The position numbers and the translations under genes were made by a program. From positions 1 through 64,000 of the forward strand of contig JAGMUV010000006.1 in assembly GCA_020744425.1 (NCBI GenBank): DNA of 64,000 bases. The letters are read 5' to 3'. The stretch's first letter is position 1. Every line of letters starts with the position of its first letter. The notes below the pieces were generated by a model that saw only the letters and a program-made list of their open reading frames with translations, made no database searches and had not been told where the DNA came from. This DNA comes from Dactylonectria macrodidyma. Its lineage: Eukaryota > Ascomycota > Sordariomycetes > Hypocreales > Nectriaceae. This document shows positions 34,100-44,823 of this stretch, in pieces.

Positions 34100-34380
34100 G
34101 TCAAGGGCCCCGAGATCAGACCGATCCCTAGGGACAAATAGCTAGCTTTCTCCCGACTAGATAGAAGGAATAAGAGAAGAGATTCTATCGTCCCTGTCAC
34201 GTATCGGGATATCGGATTTGAACGGTTATGGCGGAAGTGAAGCTTTTCCTTCATCATCATAGGTGTCCATCGCCACCTGCCTCGTCATCAGCCTCGTCAA
34301 CAGTCTAGCTTTCCCTTCAATCAGGTCAATAGCTAGATAAAGCCAAAGACCCCGAGGCATCCGGAGCGTCTCGGCTGTCC

Positions 34381-34420
34381 GAGGTCATCCGAGGTCATCC
34401 GAGGTCATCCGAGGTCATCA
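34381..34420. repeat. 10-bp tandem repeat, four copies
   Basis: Four head-to-tail GAGGTCATCC units, the last ending GAGGTCATCA. Lies in gene-free DNA between the hydrolase fragment and the AT-rich tract. 33946-34750 otherwise holds no gene I can support. Confidence 0.9.
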
Positions 34421-34749
34421 TCAGTCTCTTCGTCTATAAGACTGACCCAAAGACCCTCATTAGAATCAAGAGCTTCTCGCACACATGATCATTTCCATCT
34501 GCTAGATGCAACACCTCAGTTCCTCTAATTAATAGATGATGAAAATGGGGCGCGTTTCGCGTCTTAGTCGTGTTTAGTGAAAATAGGTGCGCTTTAGTGG
34601 AAATGGGCCCCATTTCGGTATGTAATGCTTGAGTACAACTCGGGCGTGTCCGCCGCCCGGATCGCGTGCGATGAGGGTGTTTCCCGATATGCGATTTATG
34701 GTATCTATTGAAAGCTAGCCGCAGCAGCATGCATAGGAATTGTGTGTTA

Positions 34750-35131
34750 TGATTGATCTGACTAGCTAGAAAAAGGGGAGACGCTGCGGTCGGCTTTGTG
34801 ATCAGCGATGTTAGCTATTGCTTTAAAATACTACGTCACCCCATGCACATTAGAGCGGCGATGGGGTGTATAGAGTAGCCTTAGCTGAAGGCTGTGTGTT
34901 TACAGGCTGGGAAGCTTTTACTATTACTACATTATCTACATACTGATCTATTACTATAGCTATTATTAGTATTATATAATATATATGGATTCTATATAAA
35001 TACCTATTGTTTTTAATGTTCTTAATCCTTTATCTTTATTTTTATATTATTTAGAGGAGACCTATAGACTAAGTGATTATAATTAAATAGTGTATTTAAT
35101 ATTAGACCTTTAAGCGTTTTTATATAAGAGA
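34750..35131 (-). pseudogene. PIF1/Helitron C-terminal fragment, inverted copy
   Basis: The minus strand from 35131 downward aligns with 8460-8760: the same ...GLILNTLFNYNHL segment and the same AATAAAGATAAAGGATTAA stretch. This copy is less AT-shifted toward its 3' side (34750-34880). It is cut at 35131 by element H. Whether the 3' end here is a genuine Helitron terminus (hairpin plus CTRR) could not be established; a TCTAG is present near 34765. Confidence 0.6.
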
Positions 35132-35133
35132 TA

Positions 35134-35557
35134 ACGTATATAATAAGCGAGCGGCGCAGACAAGCAAGCGGCGTAGTAAGATTTTCACTTTAAATCACGA
35201 TTTTCAAATAATTCTTAAAATTTCAAACTAGGCTTAAAATAGTTAAAATTCTGAACTTAGCTTATTTATAATATATATTATTTTTAAAAAAATTTTAAGC
35301 TAGAGATACTTATTGCGCTAGTACTATAAAATTCGCACTGTTTTTTTTACTATTTTTACTTATAACTAGCTTAATAATTTTTTTAAAAGTCTAAAATAAA
35401 TACTAGCTTATTAACTATTTAATTAAAGATTTAATATTAAATCTCTAAAAATCCTAGAGCTATATAAGCTATTTTAAAAAAATTTAAGTTTAGAGTTTTA
35501 AGTGTATAGTATATGTGCGCTGCTCGCTTGTTTATGCCGCTCGCTTATTATATACAT
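35134..35557. mobile_element. Non-autonomous TIR element H (424 bp)
   Basis: TA at 35132-35133 and 35558-35559. Left: ACGTATATAAT, AAGCGAGCGGCGC, AGAC, AAGCAAGCGGCGT. Right read inward: ATGTATATAAT, AAGCGAGCGGCAT, AAAC, AAGCGAGCAGCGC. Core ATTCGCACTG at 35331-35340. Inserted in the PIF1 fragment. Confidence 0.85.
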
Positions 35558-35660
35558 TAGTTATATAGCTTAAATTAGTTTAAAAGTCTTAGTAAAATAG
35601 ATCTATAACTATTATATCTTTAATAATGCTTTATAACTTATATATAGTAATTATATAATA

Positions 35661-36083
35661 ACGTATATAATAAGCGAGTAGGACAAATAAGCGAGCGTAA
35701 CACTTATATTATACAGCTAAAAGTATAAACTTTAAAATTTCTAAAATAGGCTATAAAGCTCTACAATTTTTAGGAAATTAATTTTAGATATTTAACTAAA
35801 TAGTTAATAGGCTAGTCTTTTTTTTATATTTTTAAAAAAATTATTAAGCTAGTTATAAATAAAATAGCTAAAAAACAGTGCGAATTTAATACTACTAGCG
35901 CTATATGTATATATAATCTAAAAAAATTCATAAAAATAATATATATTATAATTAAGTTAAATTTAAATTTTTAGCTATTTTAGGCTTAGTTTGAATTTCT
36001 AATAATTTTTTAAATATTGTGATTTAAAGTGAAAATCAGAGTGTCACGCTCGCTTGTTTGTCCCACTCATATATTATATATGT
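35661..36083. mobile_element. Non-autonomous TIR element I (423 bp)
   Basis: TA at 35659-35660 and 36084-36085. Left: ACGTATATAAT, AAGCGAGTAGGAC, AAAT, AAGCGAGCGTAAC. Right read inward: ACATATATAAT, ATATGAGTGGGAC, AAAC, AAGCGAGCGTGAC. Core CAGTGCGAAT at 35876-35885. Here the outer and inner units carry two different tails (GGAC type outside, CGTRAC type inside), each conserved between the two ends. Confidence 0.84.
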
Positions 36084-36085
36084 TA

Positions 36086-36519
36086 TCTTTAGTATTACTA
36101 GCCTTATTATATTAAAAAAGACGCACTTTTTATACAGAGTAAGTACTTAGAATACTAAGACCTATAGTATATTACTTACTTAGATCTTATAAGCTGGCTA
36201 TTAGAACTAAAGCGTATTTTATTAAGCCTATCTTATATACTTACTTTACTAGTTTATATATATTATTACTAGCTTCTTAGCATCCTTAGAGGACTACTTT
36301 TTTATATATATAGCCTATAAATCTCTATATATCTTATAAAAGCAGCTCTGGCTATAAATTAAAGAGTAAGAGCCTTACTTTAAAGCGCGAGCATACTAAT
36401 AATACTAAGTAAAAGGCGGCCTTAATAACAATGACCTAGCTATTAATAGCTTTCTTAAGCTTATATAGTGCTTATATATAGTATTCTTATAAAGCCTAGC
36501 TATCTTATAGCTTTACTAT
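36086..36519. repeat. RIP-degraded AT-rich DNA
   Basis: No gene. Target DNA of the 572-bp-LTR element; a few GC-richer patches near 36390. Confidence 0.5.
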
Positions 36520-37091
36520 TGAAACGACCTTGGCGGACGAGGAAGAAACCCTACCTAAATAGCTAGCTATCTTTCCGGGGCCACTGGGCCAATCGCGACT
36601 GGCGCTGTCTTGCCGCCTCTAGCAGAGGTCGGCAGCGGCTGCTTCTAGCACTACTATAGGTAAAGATGACGGGCCGGTCTCTTTAAGATAGCTAGGAAAG
36701 CGTCTAATTAGACACTTTATTAGGTTGGATCGCTACTGCGGATTGTGGTAAGGCTCAAAAGATAAAGGTTGTAGTAGTAGATCCGGGCTTGGGTAGAAGA
36801 CTGTAGATATAGTCAGTCAGCTTATAGGAAAAGGGCGTATTCAATTAGATTAAAAGAGGTTTAATAGAAAAGTAGGAAACTTATAATAATATTAATAGTT
36901 ATATAATCTAGAAAATAATAGTGCTATCTAGTCCTATAGCTAAGAGGCTTTTCTGCCTCCTTAGCTATTAAAGCTAACATTCTTAATAATAGTCTTATTC
37001 TTTAAAAAATCCTCTAGAAAATCCTAAGACCTAGAGAGTTAAATCTCTAGTCTTTATAACTCTATCTAACCCCTATCCCGCTATAATTGCA
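36520..37091. repeat. Element Z left LTR (572 bp)
   Basis: Less RIPed than the right LTR: where this copy has CCGGGGCC and GACGGGCCGG, the right has CTAAGGCC and AATAGGCCAG. Confidence 0.8.
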
Positions 37092-38387
37092 TTACTATTT
37101 ATTACTACCTTTCTTTACTTATACTTCTTTTAATAAGCTTAAGTAAAATAAATTTACTATTATTATATACTTTAATATAATAAGAGCTATAGAGCTATTA
37201 AGTCTAATTATATAATATATATTACTAGAGCTAAGCAGGGTCTTAAAGAGTATATATAAAGCCTTTTTATAGAATAGTTAGTAGTTTAGTATTTAGCTAA
37301 AGGCCTAGTTAGAGAGGATTTAAAGTAGCTTTAATACTCTTTTCTAAAGAAAGGTTCTTATTATTTTTACTAATTACTTTAAAGCCAGGCTAGTAATAGT
37401 ACTAGTATTATTAATAGCTCTTATTTTAAATCTTAATATAGCTCTAGCTCTAGCTCTAGTACTAGCTTTAAAGTCTTTAGTATTAAGTATACTTATTATT
37501 ATAGCTCTAGCTAGAGTCTTTATAGTACGGGATATTTAAAAGGAATAGGAGGAAGGGATTATTAACTAGCTAGTTATATAAGTATTAAAAGAGATATAAA
37601 AAAGCTACTAGTGCTTAAAGAACGGGGTTAGAGTATAGTTCTATTATTAGAAAGTGATTTAGGATAAGCTCTTAACTTATATAGCATTTAGTAAGAGTAA
37701 AGAGGAGACTATTATAAAGCTAGAGCGCTTATATACTAACTAGAGCTTAAACTGGCTTATTAATAAGCTTAAATAATACTACTAGTAAAACTAGGGTTAG
37801 AGCTAGAGTTAGAGCTAGATATAAGTATAAGTAAGAACTCTAATGCTTAATAACTTAAGCATAGGCTTAGGACTAAGTCTAACTTAAGACTAAAGCTATT
37901 AAAAATACTAGACTTAGCTAAAGAAAAAGCAGACTGTCCTTTATTAATAATAAGCTAATTATTTAATAAAGTCTTTATATATAACATATATAATAAGCAT
38001 GCCAGTTAAATAAGTATACTAATTACTTATATTTTATACTTTAAATTACAATTTTTAAAAAATTCTTAAAAATCTGAACTATACTTAAAATATTTAAAAC
38101 TTAATATATAAGCTAATTATATTATAACTTATATAAAAACTTTTTATAAAAGATTTTTTATTTTTTTAATAAAGTTATTAAGAAAAAACCTATTCACACT
38201 ATGTACCTTCTTAATTTTATATATAATAAGCTAATTAAAAATTTAAGAAAATTACTATACTATTTTCTTTTTCTTTAAATATTTAAAAATGATTTTTTTT
38301 ATATTTTTAATAATTATATAACCTGTTTTAAAAATCTAATATTATTACTTTTAGCTATATAGTATAAGTGTTTAATAAGCTTATTTA

Positions 38388-38392
38388 ATTAG
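38388..38392. other. Target duplication of Copia2 (ATTAG)
   Basis: ATTAG before the left LTR, repeated at 43449-43453 after the right LTR; both lie in the right terminal repeat of element F. Confidence 0.88.
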
Positions 38393-38570
38393 TGTTAAAT
38401 GTTAGGATGTAAAAATTGTGTATTCTGTGCTTACTGCCTATGCCTTGAGGTTTTAGAGCAAGCTTTATATACTCTTTCTCTTCTATATAGAATCAGCTAG
38501 AAGCTGATTGCTAAGCCTCGTAGCAATAGGTGGCAATAGGTGGCAACTTTCGCCTCTGATATATCTGACA
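38393..38570 (-). repeat. Copia2 3' LTR (178 bp)
   Basis: Contains two direct copies of GTGGCAATAG-like sequence near its right end. Pairs with 43271-43448. Confidence 0.88.
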
Positions 38571-40505
38571 CACCCCCTTAGATTCAATGACTTCTTATTA
38601 AGTCTGAAGCCCTTCTTCGTCCTTCTAGAGCCTCTTCCTAACGTCTTCTAATTTAAGTTAATGTAAAAAGCGGTTCTATCTTCCGGCTGGAAGTGCTTTC
38701 ATCAGGCCATCTGTAACTATGTCTGTTGATTTGATGTATTTGACTTGAATTTTCCCTCTTTGAACCTCCTGTCTGAGCTAGTGATTGTGGATATTAATAT
38801 GCTGTAACTTAGTCCTCAAAGTAGCTATCTTAGCCGTCACGAGGTTAATAGTCTGAGTATTATCACAGTCAATCTAGATAGTTAAGTCATTCAGTTAAAC
38901 TGTTAGCTCTTTGAGCAGTTAGCTTATAAAGAGAGATTCTTTAGCTGCCTATACTAGAGCTAGGAGCTCTGCTTCTATTATTAATGTTATGACTGTGTCT
39001 TATTTATTAGCTCTCTATCCGATCAGTCCGTTAAACAGCTTGATAGTATATACTTACGAGCTCTTCCAATCAGTTATATTATCAGCAAAAGAGGCATCGC
39101 TAGTAATACTAAGACCGCCGGGCCCTCCGAAGGATAGGGCTAGGTTCTTTGTATATATAAGGTAGTGGATGACGCGGTCAGCCGCTTCTTAGTGGATTTA
39201 ACTTAGATTAGTAAGGAATCTGGCCAATCTGGAGATAGTAAAGGCTATATTAAGTCAGGTATTAACTATAATATAGAGGATTAATCTGATCTTACGTTAG
39301 TATTATTGAATTTCTATTAGGGTTACTAGCCTTATTATAGGCCATAGCTCTAATTGAGTTATTAGTACTATAGCTATTCCTTTATTAGCTAGGTTTGCAA
39401 TTTTCTTAATATAGGCTGCTTAGGATAGCTAGATCTTCTTCGTAGGTCGGTCCTATATAACTTCTATTCTAAGGAACCATTATACGGGGTTACTACCTAT
39501 TAGTTTATATCTCAATTAGAGTTATCTGATCAGGTCCTTAGCTTTATTTTCTTATATTTTCCTATAGGCTAGAATGATATTATTAATATATATAAAGAAG
39601 AGGATTCCTTCTTTTCTAAAGCAGTAAGGCTTATGTAGAACTGGTTTATAGCCCAGCTCTAAGAGGGTCTTAGAAAGCTCCTTCTACTATAGTAAGGGAG
39701 AGACTCTTAGTCTATATAGAGCTTTATTAAGCTTTAGGATAGTTCCTGCCTTCTTATAGCTAGGAGGCATCTATATAAAGATATCTTAATTAATTAGGGC
39801 ATGTATGAATGCATTAACTACATTATATTAAACTATTTCTAGATCAAACTTTACTATAATAGCTATTAAGGTCCGAAAGGACCTTCTAGCTAAGGTAGCT
39901 GCGTATATATCTTACAGCTTCCTTTTTGCTTATTAGTCTCCTCAAACCACTAGCCAGGCCTTGCATTTCTGAAAGTAACTGTATTTATCTGTTTTATAGA
40001 CGTATACCTACATATAGCCTAGGACCTGTCGATTAGATGCTTAAGGGTCCTTAGCTCGGATCTTAGTCTATGACCTTATTTCCTTATGACTTTAAAGATG
40101 GATTTCTTTAGCCTTCTAGAAGAGGTTTCCTAATAGATATCCTATAAGATCTTAATGCTTCATTAATGCTAGAAGTAGTGCATTTCTATATACTTTTACT
40201 CCTTTATGGATCTTCCATTCTGTTAAGATTTATATAGGAGATTTAGTTCTAGCTAGAAAAGCTGCTTGCCATATGATAGTTCTATTCCCTTGTTCTAATA
40301 CATTTTAAAGTAATTGTGCGAGTAGGGCAGATAGTGGCGTATCTAGAGGCGTGAGGAAGTCTTCGTATTCTACCCTCTTTGCCTATGAGATTTTATTAAT
40401 CGCTACTATAAGACGATCTCCTGTGAGTTCATTTGAGTCTTCCTCTTCAGGAAAATCCACCTTAATGCAGTCTTCAGTCTCTAGCTGATTAATCGGTTCG
40501 TCTTA

Positions 40506-40718
40506 TTAAAGGGATGCAATTCGTGCGATTTCTTCTAGGTCTGCTTCTAAAAGGTCATCCTTAAAGTTTTCCCAGTCTCCGTTACAGCCCTTGTCTTTAT
40601 TAAAAATGACGTCTCGGGTGCTCACTATTCGATTAATCGTAAGGACCCAGATCCTATAGATATTTAAGGATTTATATCCGACTAAGAAGCCGATCCATCC
40701 TTTCGGCTTAAGCCGCAT
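40506..40718 (-). pseudogene. Surviving pol fragment of Copia2 (70 codons)
   Basis: Longest open stretch left: GWIGFLVGYKSLNIYRIWVL, then STRDVIFNKD. It corresponds to the region after the integrase core of Copia1 (residues about 828-862, EIGYLVGYDSNNIFRIWI, then RRVRDVTFDE). Flanking DNA continues the same protein with stops (integrase on the right, RT and RNase H on the left). Confidence 0.8.
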
Positions 40719-43260
40719 CTTGCGGTTAAACTTTTGTTATGCCTTAGGGGTTATAGCATAGGCCTTATAGCTAAATGCTCTTAGATGTGTTTGGTTAGGC
40801 TATTTCGCTAGTTATGGAATTCCTCTAGCTCTGGCTATTATAATATGTAATTAATCGTATGGTGTTTTCCAGCCTGATTTATAGTTTGGCGTTCAGTTAT
40901 ATAAATAAACTGCCGTTCTGCTAATTTCTGGCTATAGCTGATGAGGGAACCTAGCGCCTGTTCGCATAGCTCTTTCCTTATCCTTTATTACACCCCCTAA
41001 GCTTTCAGCACTGCCGTTTTGTGTTTGGCTATATAGTGCTGAGGGCTTAATAATAATGGCTCTGTTCTATATAAAGTTTCTAACTTATGGTTTAACCTCT
41101 ATAATCTTATTATCGCATTCGATAACTTTGACCTTAATATTATATTAAACTTCTAAGTATTTAAAGAAGGATTTAAAGACTATAATCATAGCCTCTGTTG
41201 TCTGAGATATAAGGTAATAATCCTAAATATAACCTATTGATCAGCAGGTAAGTAATATCTGCAAGGTATAGCTACTTATCCCTTCTTTATAGTTATAGAA
41301 ATCAATAGTAATGCATTTACTAGCTCTCTGGTCAGACTGCTTTAGAGCCCGTCTAACTTATCTCTTGATCTTTAATAGGCTATAGGCATTATATTTGACT
41401 ATTATTAGTCTTTGAATTCGCACTCCCTAAGATACTAAGATAAGGTATTTAAGAGCTTACAGTCCTAGATGCCCTAGGCAGTTATGCTAGCGGATGGCTT
41501 CTCTTACTAAAGGAGCCCTCTTAGTATAAGAGGTGAACTTATAGGCTGCTTAAACCGCTAGGGTCATCTCTGCTAGTTAGTATTTAATAATATATTAACC
41601 GTATAGGTCCTTAATCAAGTAGGCGATTATCTGATCGGAATGACAGAAGGTCATTAGATTATATCTGTTATCCTAATAGAGTCCTTTCTTCCGTAGCTAA
41701 CGTAAGGAGACTAGAGTTATAAGGAGTTAGGGACAGTAGGCTATATCTTTAAGCAATAGGGCTTGAGTTCTTATTAGCCTGACTATTATTATTCTATATC
41801 CTAAAATTAGTAACTTTCAGTTACCTGACTAGATGAAATCGCCTGGAAGGGCTGGCTGGAGATTAGCTAGTCGATTGGGGTTATTTATAATTAAGATTAT
41901 TATTTTAGGGTTTAGGATTTGAGATTTTCATAAGGGATAGTTGTTACTCTGGGCAGCAAATGCAGCATTAACTTTAGTAATAAGCTAGCTATATAGTTAT
42001 TAGTCAGAGGTTTCCTCAATAGCTAGTTTTAGTAGGTTCTTAGACTTCTTCTAAGTGAGAGCTTTTACTTGTGCCTAGAGGCCTAGGTCTTCTTTAAGGG
42101 CTTCTCTTACTTTTATCTGAAATTTTTCTTAAGGCCTAAACCCTTTCTAAGCTATATTTAGAAAAATATAGAAGCATCTCTTAAGGATATAGGGTAGGCC
42201 GCATGCCGGGCATTTATCCTATTCTTTAGGAGGCCTCTGGCGCTTCGTCCTTTGCCCTTCCTTCTTTAAAGAATAGTACTGACCTTTAATAATGTGAGCG
42301 TCCTTTAGTTCATTATTCTAGGGGTCCTTCTTAGTAAAGCTCGTAGAGAATGCACCTTAGGAGAAATTCTCTATGCAACCTAGGCCCTGTAAGGCCTCTG
42401 CATTTTTAAGCTTATTCTAGAAGGCGTTCGCTAGATCTCGATAGATAAGAGATTTATCTTAGATTAGGTTTTGTTAGCTAATTTCATAGGCTGCTGTCCA
42501 GATAGGGAGAAGTTATAAAGAGATGTTGAAGAAGTCATATGCCCAGGAGCTGCAAAAGAGGGTCTCAGGGACCTTTTGTTGTTATCCTTTAGCCAAGGCT
42601 TCCTCCCACTCTTCTAACCATTTGAGTGCTTGAGTTGTGGTCTTTGGAGGTGTTTTCATAAGGGTTAAGTATGTGTTTCGAGCATTTCGTATTTCGTCTG
42701 CTTCTGACCTTCCGTACTGGGCATAGAGATTGTAATGCTATTCGTAGATCGACTTGCGCGGCTAATAACAGGTCCGAATGTAACTTAGAGAGACAGTTCG
42801 GATAATCCAGTCTTAAAGGGTTCTTAGAGACTTCCTCTATCTTTCTAATGACTTTTCTTAAAGCTAATAGAAAGAGAGGTCCTGTTAGAAGCTCTTCTGA
42901 CTTTATTCAGTTAGGTTAGATAGAGACTATATTCTATTAGTTATCTCCTGTATATCATCTGAATTAGTCCCTTCAGTCTTAGGTATTTCTAATCGAATAG
43001 TCCGTTATACTACTATTATCTTAGTGTATTTGCGTCTTCTGATATCTAGGAAGGCCGGTTCCTCTTCAAGGAAAATCTTCCTTTTAAGGTGCTATTACAG
43101 ACCTAGAAGGTTAACCTAAAGAAGGAATTCGTGCTCCCAGTCCGGGAAGTCCCCAGGTTTTATAAGAGTAGCTATAAGACCTTCTTTCTAGGATTTTCTA
43201 TGCAGTATCATATATATAATAGAGGGATTTAAAAGATATTAAAATGGGTTAAGGTAGTGA

Positions 43261-43270
43261 GACTCTTAAT
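43261..43270 (-). other. Copia2 primer-binding site: half-tRNA Lys(CUU)
   Basis: The plus-strand text next to the 5' LTR is GACTCTTAAT, equal to the anticodon loop of tRNA-Lys(CUU) (CUCUUAA plus nucleotide 39). As in Copia1 the match ends at nucleotide 39, but the tRNA differs. Ten bases match; the bases further left fit less well, partly from RIP or my memory of the tRNA. Confidence 0.6.
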
Positions 43271-43448
43271 TATCAAATGTTAGAATATAAAAATTGTATA
43301 TTCTATGCTTGCTGCCTATGCCTTGAGGTTTCAGAGCAAGCTTTATATACTCTTTCTCTTCTGTATAGAATTAGCTAGAAGCTGATTGCTAAGCCTCGTG
43401 GCAATAGGTGGCAATAGGTGGCAACTTTCGCCTCTGACATATCTGACA
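43271..43448 (-). repeat. Copia2 5' LTR (178 bp)
   Basis: Same length as the left LTR. Ends CTGACA on the plus strand, followed by the ATTAG duplication. Confidence 0.88.
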
Positions 43449-43514
43449 ATTAGTATGCTTATTATATATATTATATTAAAAAAATATATTTTTAAAAATT
43501 AAAGAACTATAAGA

Positions 43515-44250
43515 ATAATACTACTATTAAAACTGCTATTCAGACTTTTATTTCTATACTTGTTAAATAGCTCACTGTAGTAAAAGTGTAGGTCGCCTTA
43601 CTTATATCTTAGTATAGTAACTATTCTAAACCATAGGTCTCTAATTTAACAATACTACCGCATTCCTCATTACTACATTTCTATATAATTACATATTTGC
43701 ATTACTTAAGTTATTATAAAACAAAGGACTCAATTAATTAGTTAACCTAATTATAAATAGAGTCTTATCCTTCCTCTCTTATATTAATAGAACCTCCTTT
43801 TATTATATCCTTCTATTATTCTTAATTCTTTTATATATTAATAATAGCTATATTACTTATAACTTATATTATCTACTTTTTATTAATATTAGCTAGTAAC
43901 CTTAAGAATACTATTTTTTTTAAAGATATTTTAATTACTAACTTTACTATTAGTTATTTTAAAAAGTATTATTCATTTTTAATCTAGTTCTTAAATTATT
44001 AGTAACCTTTAAAAAGGTATAGTCTTAAGAATACTTTAGTCTTAAAAATCACTAAAGTGACTTACTTACTATTAAAGAGTCATTAGGTCTTAATAGTTCT
44101 AATTTCCTTAAGATTATAATCTGCTATTATAGCCTTTAGCTTATTAAAGGTTTCTATATCCTTACTAAGCTCAATATCTAAATCATATATAGAAAGAGCA
44201 TAGCGGCTACTGAAACTTGAGTTACTAGGAGTGTAGAATGTGTTATACTA
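43515..44250 (+). repeat. Dispersed repeat R, copy 2 (inside element Z)
   Basis: Aligns with 5695-6375 in the same orientation, apart from a 91-bp insertion at 43561-43651. It immediately precedes the right LTR of element Z, the place of the 3' internal region. Intermediate RIP level. Confidence 0.65.
43561..43651. mobile_element. 91-bp insertion with TG...CA ends and a 5-bp target duplication
   Basis: Begins TGTTAAAT and ends ATTTAACA (8-bp inverted ends), flanked by ATACT at 43556-43560 and 43652-43656. The other two copies of repeat R (near 5755 and 56265) have the empty site with a single copy of the target. It resembles a solo LTR of a very small (TRIM-like) element, or a tiny MITE. No other copy noticed in the window. 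Confidence 0.7.
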
Positions 44251-44251
44251 G

Positions 44252-44823
44252 TAAAACGACCTTAGTAAATGAGGAAGAAACTACACCCAAATAGCTAGCT
44301 ATCTTTCTAAGGCCACTAGGCTAATCGCAACTAGCGCTGTCTTACTGCCTCTAGTAGAAGTCAGCAGCGGCTGCTTCTAGCACTACTGTAAGTAAAGATA
44401 ATAGGCCAGTCTCTTTAAGATAGCTAAAAAAGCGTCTAATTAGACACTTTATTAAGTTAGATTACTGCTGCGGATTATAATAAGGCTTAAAAGATAAAGG
44501 TTATAGTAATAGATCCAGGCTTAAGTAAAAGACTGTGAATACAGTCAGTCAGCTTATAAGAAAAGAGTGTATTTAACTAAATTAAAAGAGGTTTAATAGA
44601 AAAGCAGAAAATCTATAATAAAATTAATAGTTATATAGTTTAAAAAATAATAGTACTATCCAGTCCTATAGCTAAGAGGCTTTTCTGCCTCCCTAGCTAT
44701 TAAAGCTAATATTCTTAATAATAGTCTTATTCTTTAAAAAATCCTCTAGAAAATTCTAAGATCTAAAGAGTTAAATCTCTAGTCTCTATAACCCTATCTA
44801 ACCCCTGTCTTACTATAATTATA
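44252..44823. repeat. Element Z right LTR (572 bp)
   Basis: Same length as the left LTR and alignable throughout; carries more C-to-T and G-to-A changes. Confidence 0.8.

Larger units (their letters stand above)
38393..43448 (-). mobile_element. Copia2: degraded Ty1/Copia element (5056 bp)
   Basis: 178-bp LTRs at 38393-38570 and 43271-43448, differing mostly by C/T and G/A, TG...CA ends before mutation (left TGTTAAAT, right TATCAAAT), and a 5-bp duplication. A G-rich purine tract (minus strand AAGGGGGTG) precedes the 3' LTR. The interior reads Copia pol on the minus strand with many stops. Composition is intermediate between Copia1 and the surrounding RIP DNA, so it is older than Copia1 but younger than the host repeats. 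Its LTRs do not resemble those of Copia1; it is a different family. Confidence 0.9.
37984..43471. mobile_element. Non-autonomous TIR element F, split by Copia2
   Basis: TA at 37982-37983 and 43472-43473. Left: ACATATATAAT, AAGCATGCCAGTT, AAAT, AAGTATACTAATT. Right read inward: ATATATATAAT, AAGCATACTAATT, then Copia2 lies within the outer unit, and the inner unit AAGCTTATTAAAC follows on the other side. Without Copia2 it is about 430 bp. Core TATTCACACT at 38191-38200 (RIPed ATTCGCACT). Its tail is a RIPed form of element G's CCGGTC. Confidence 0.78.
36520..44823. mobile_element. LTR element Z with 572-bp LTRs, interrupted by element F and Copia2
   Basis: Direct repeats 36520-37091 and 44252-44823 are both 572 bp, start TGAAACGACC / TAAAACGACC and end TTGCA / TTATA, so TG...CA before RIP. 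After removing element F and Copia2 the element is only about 2.8 kb, with about 1.7 kb internal DNA: a Ser-rich, gag-like stretch at 37200-37960 and repeat R at 43515-44250. This suggests a non-autonomous (LARD/TRIM-like) element. The target duplication is not certain (ACTAT left, ATTAT one base inside the right edge). Confidence 0.65.
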
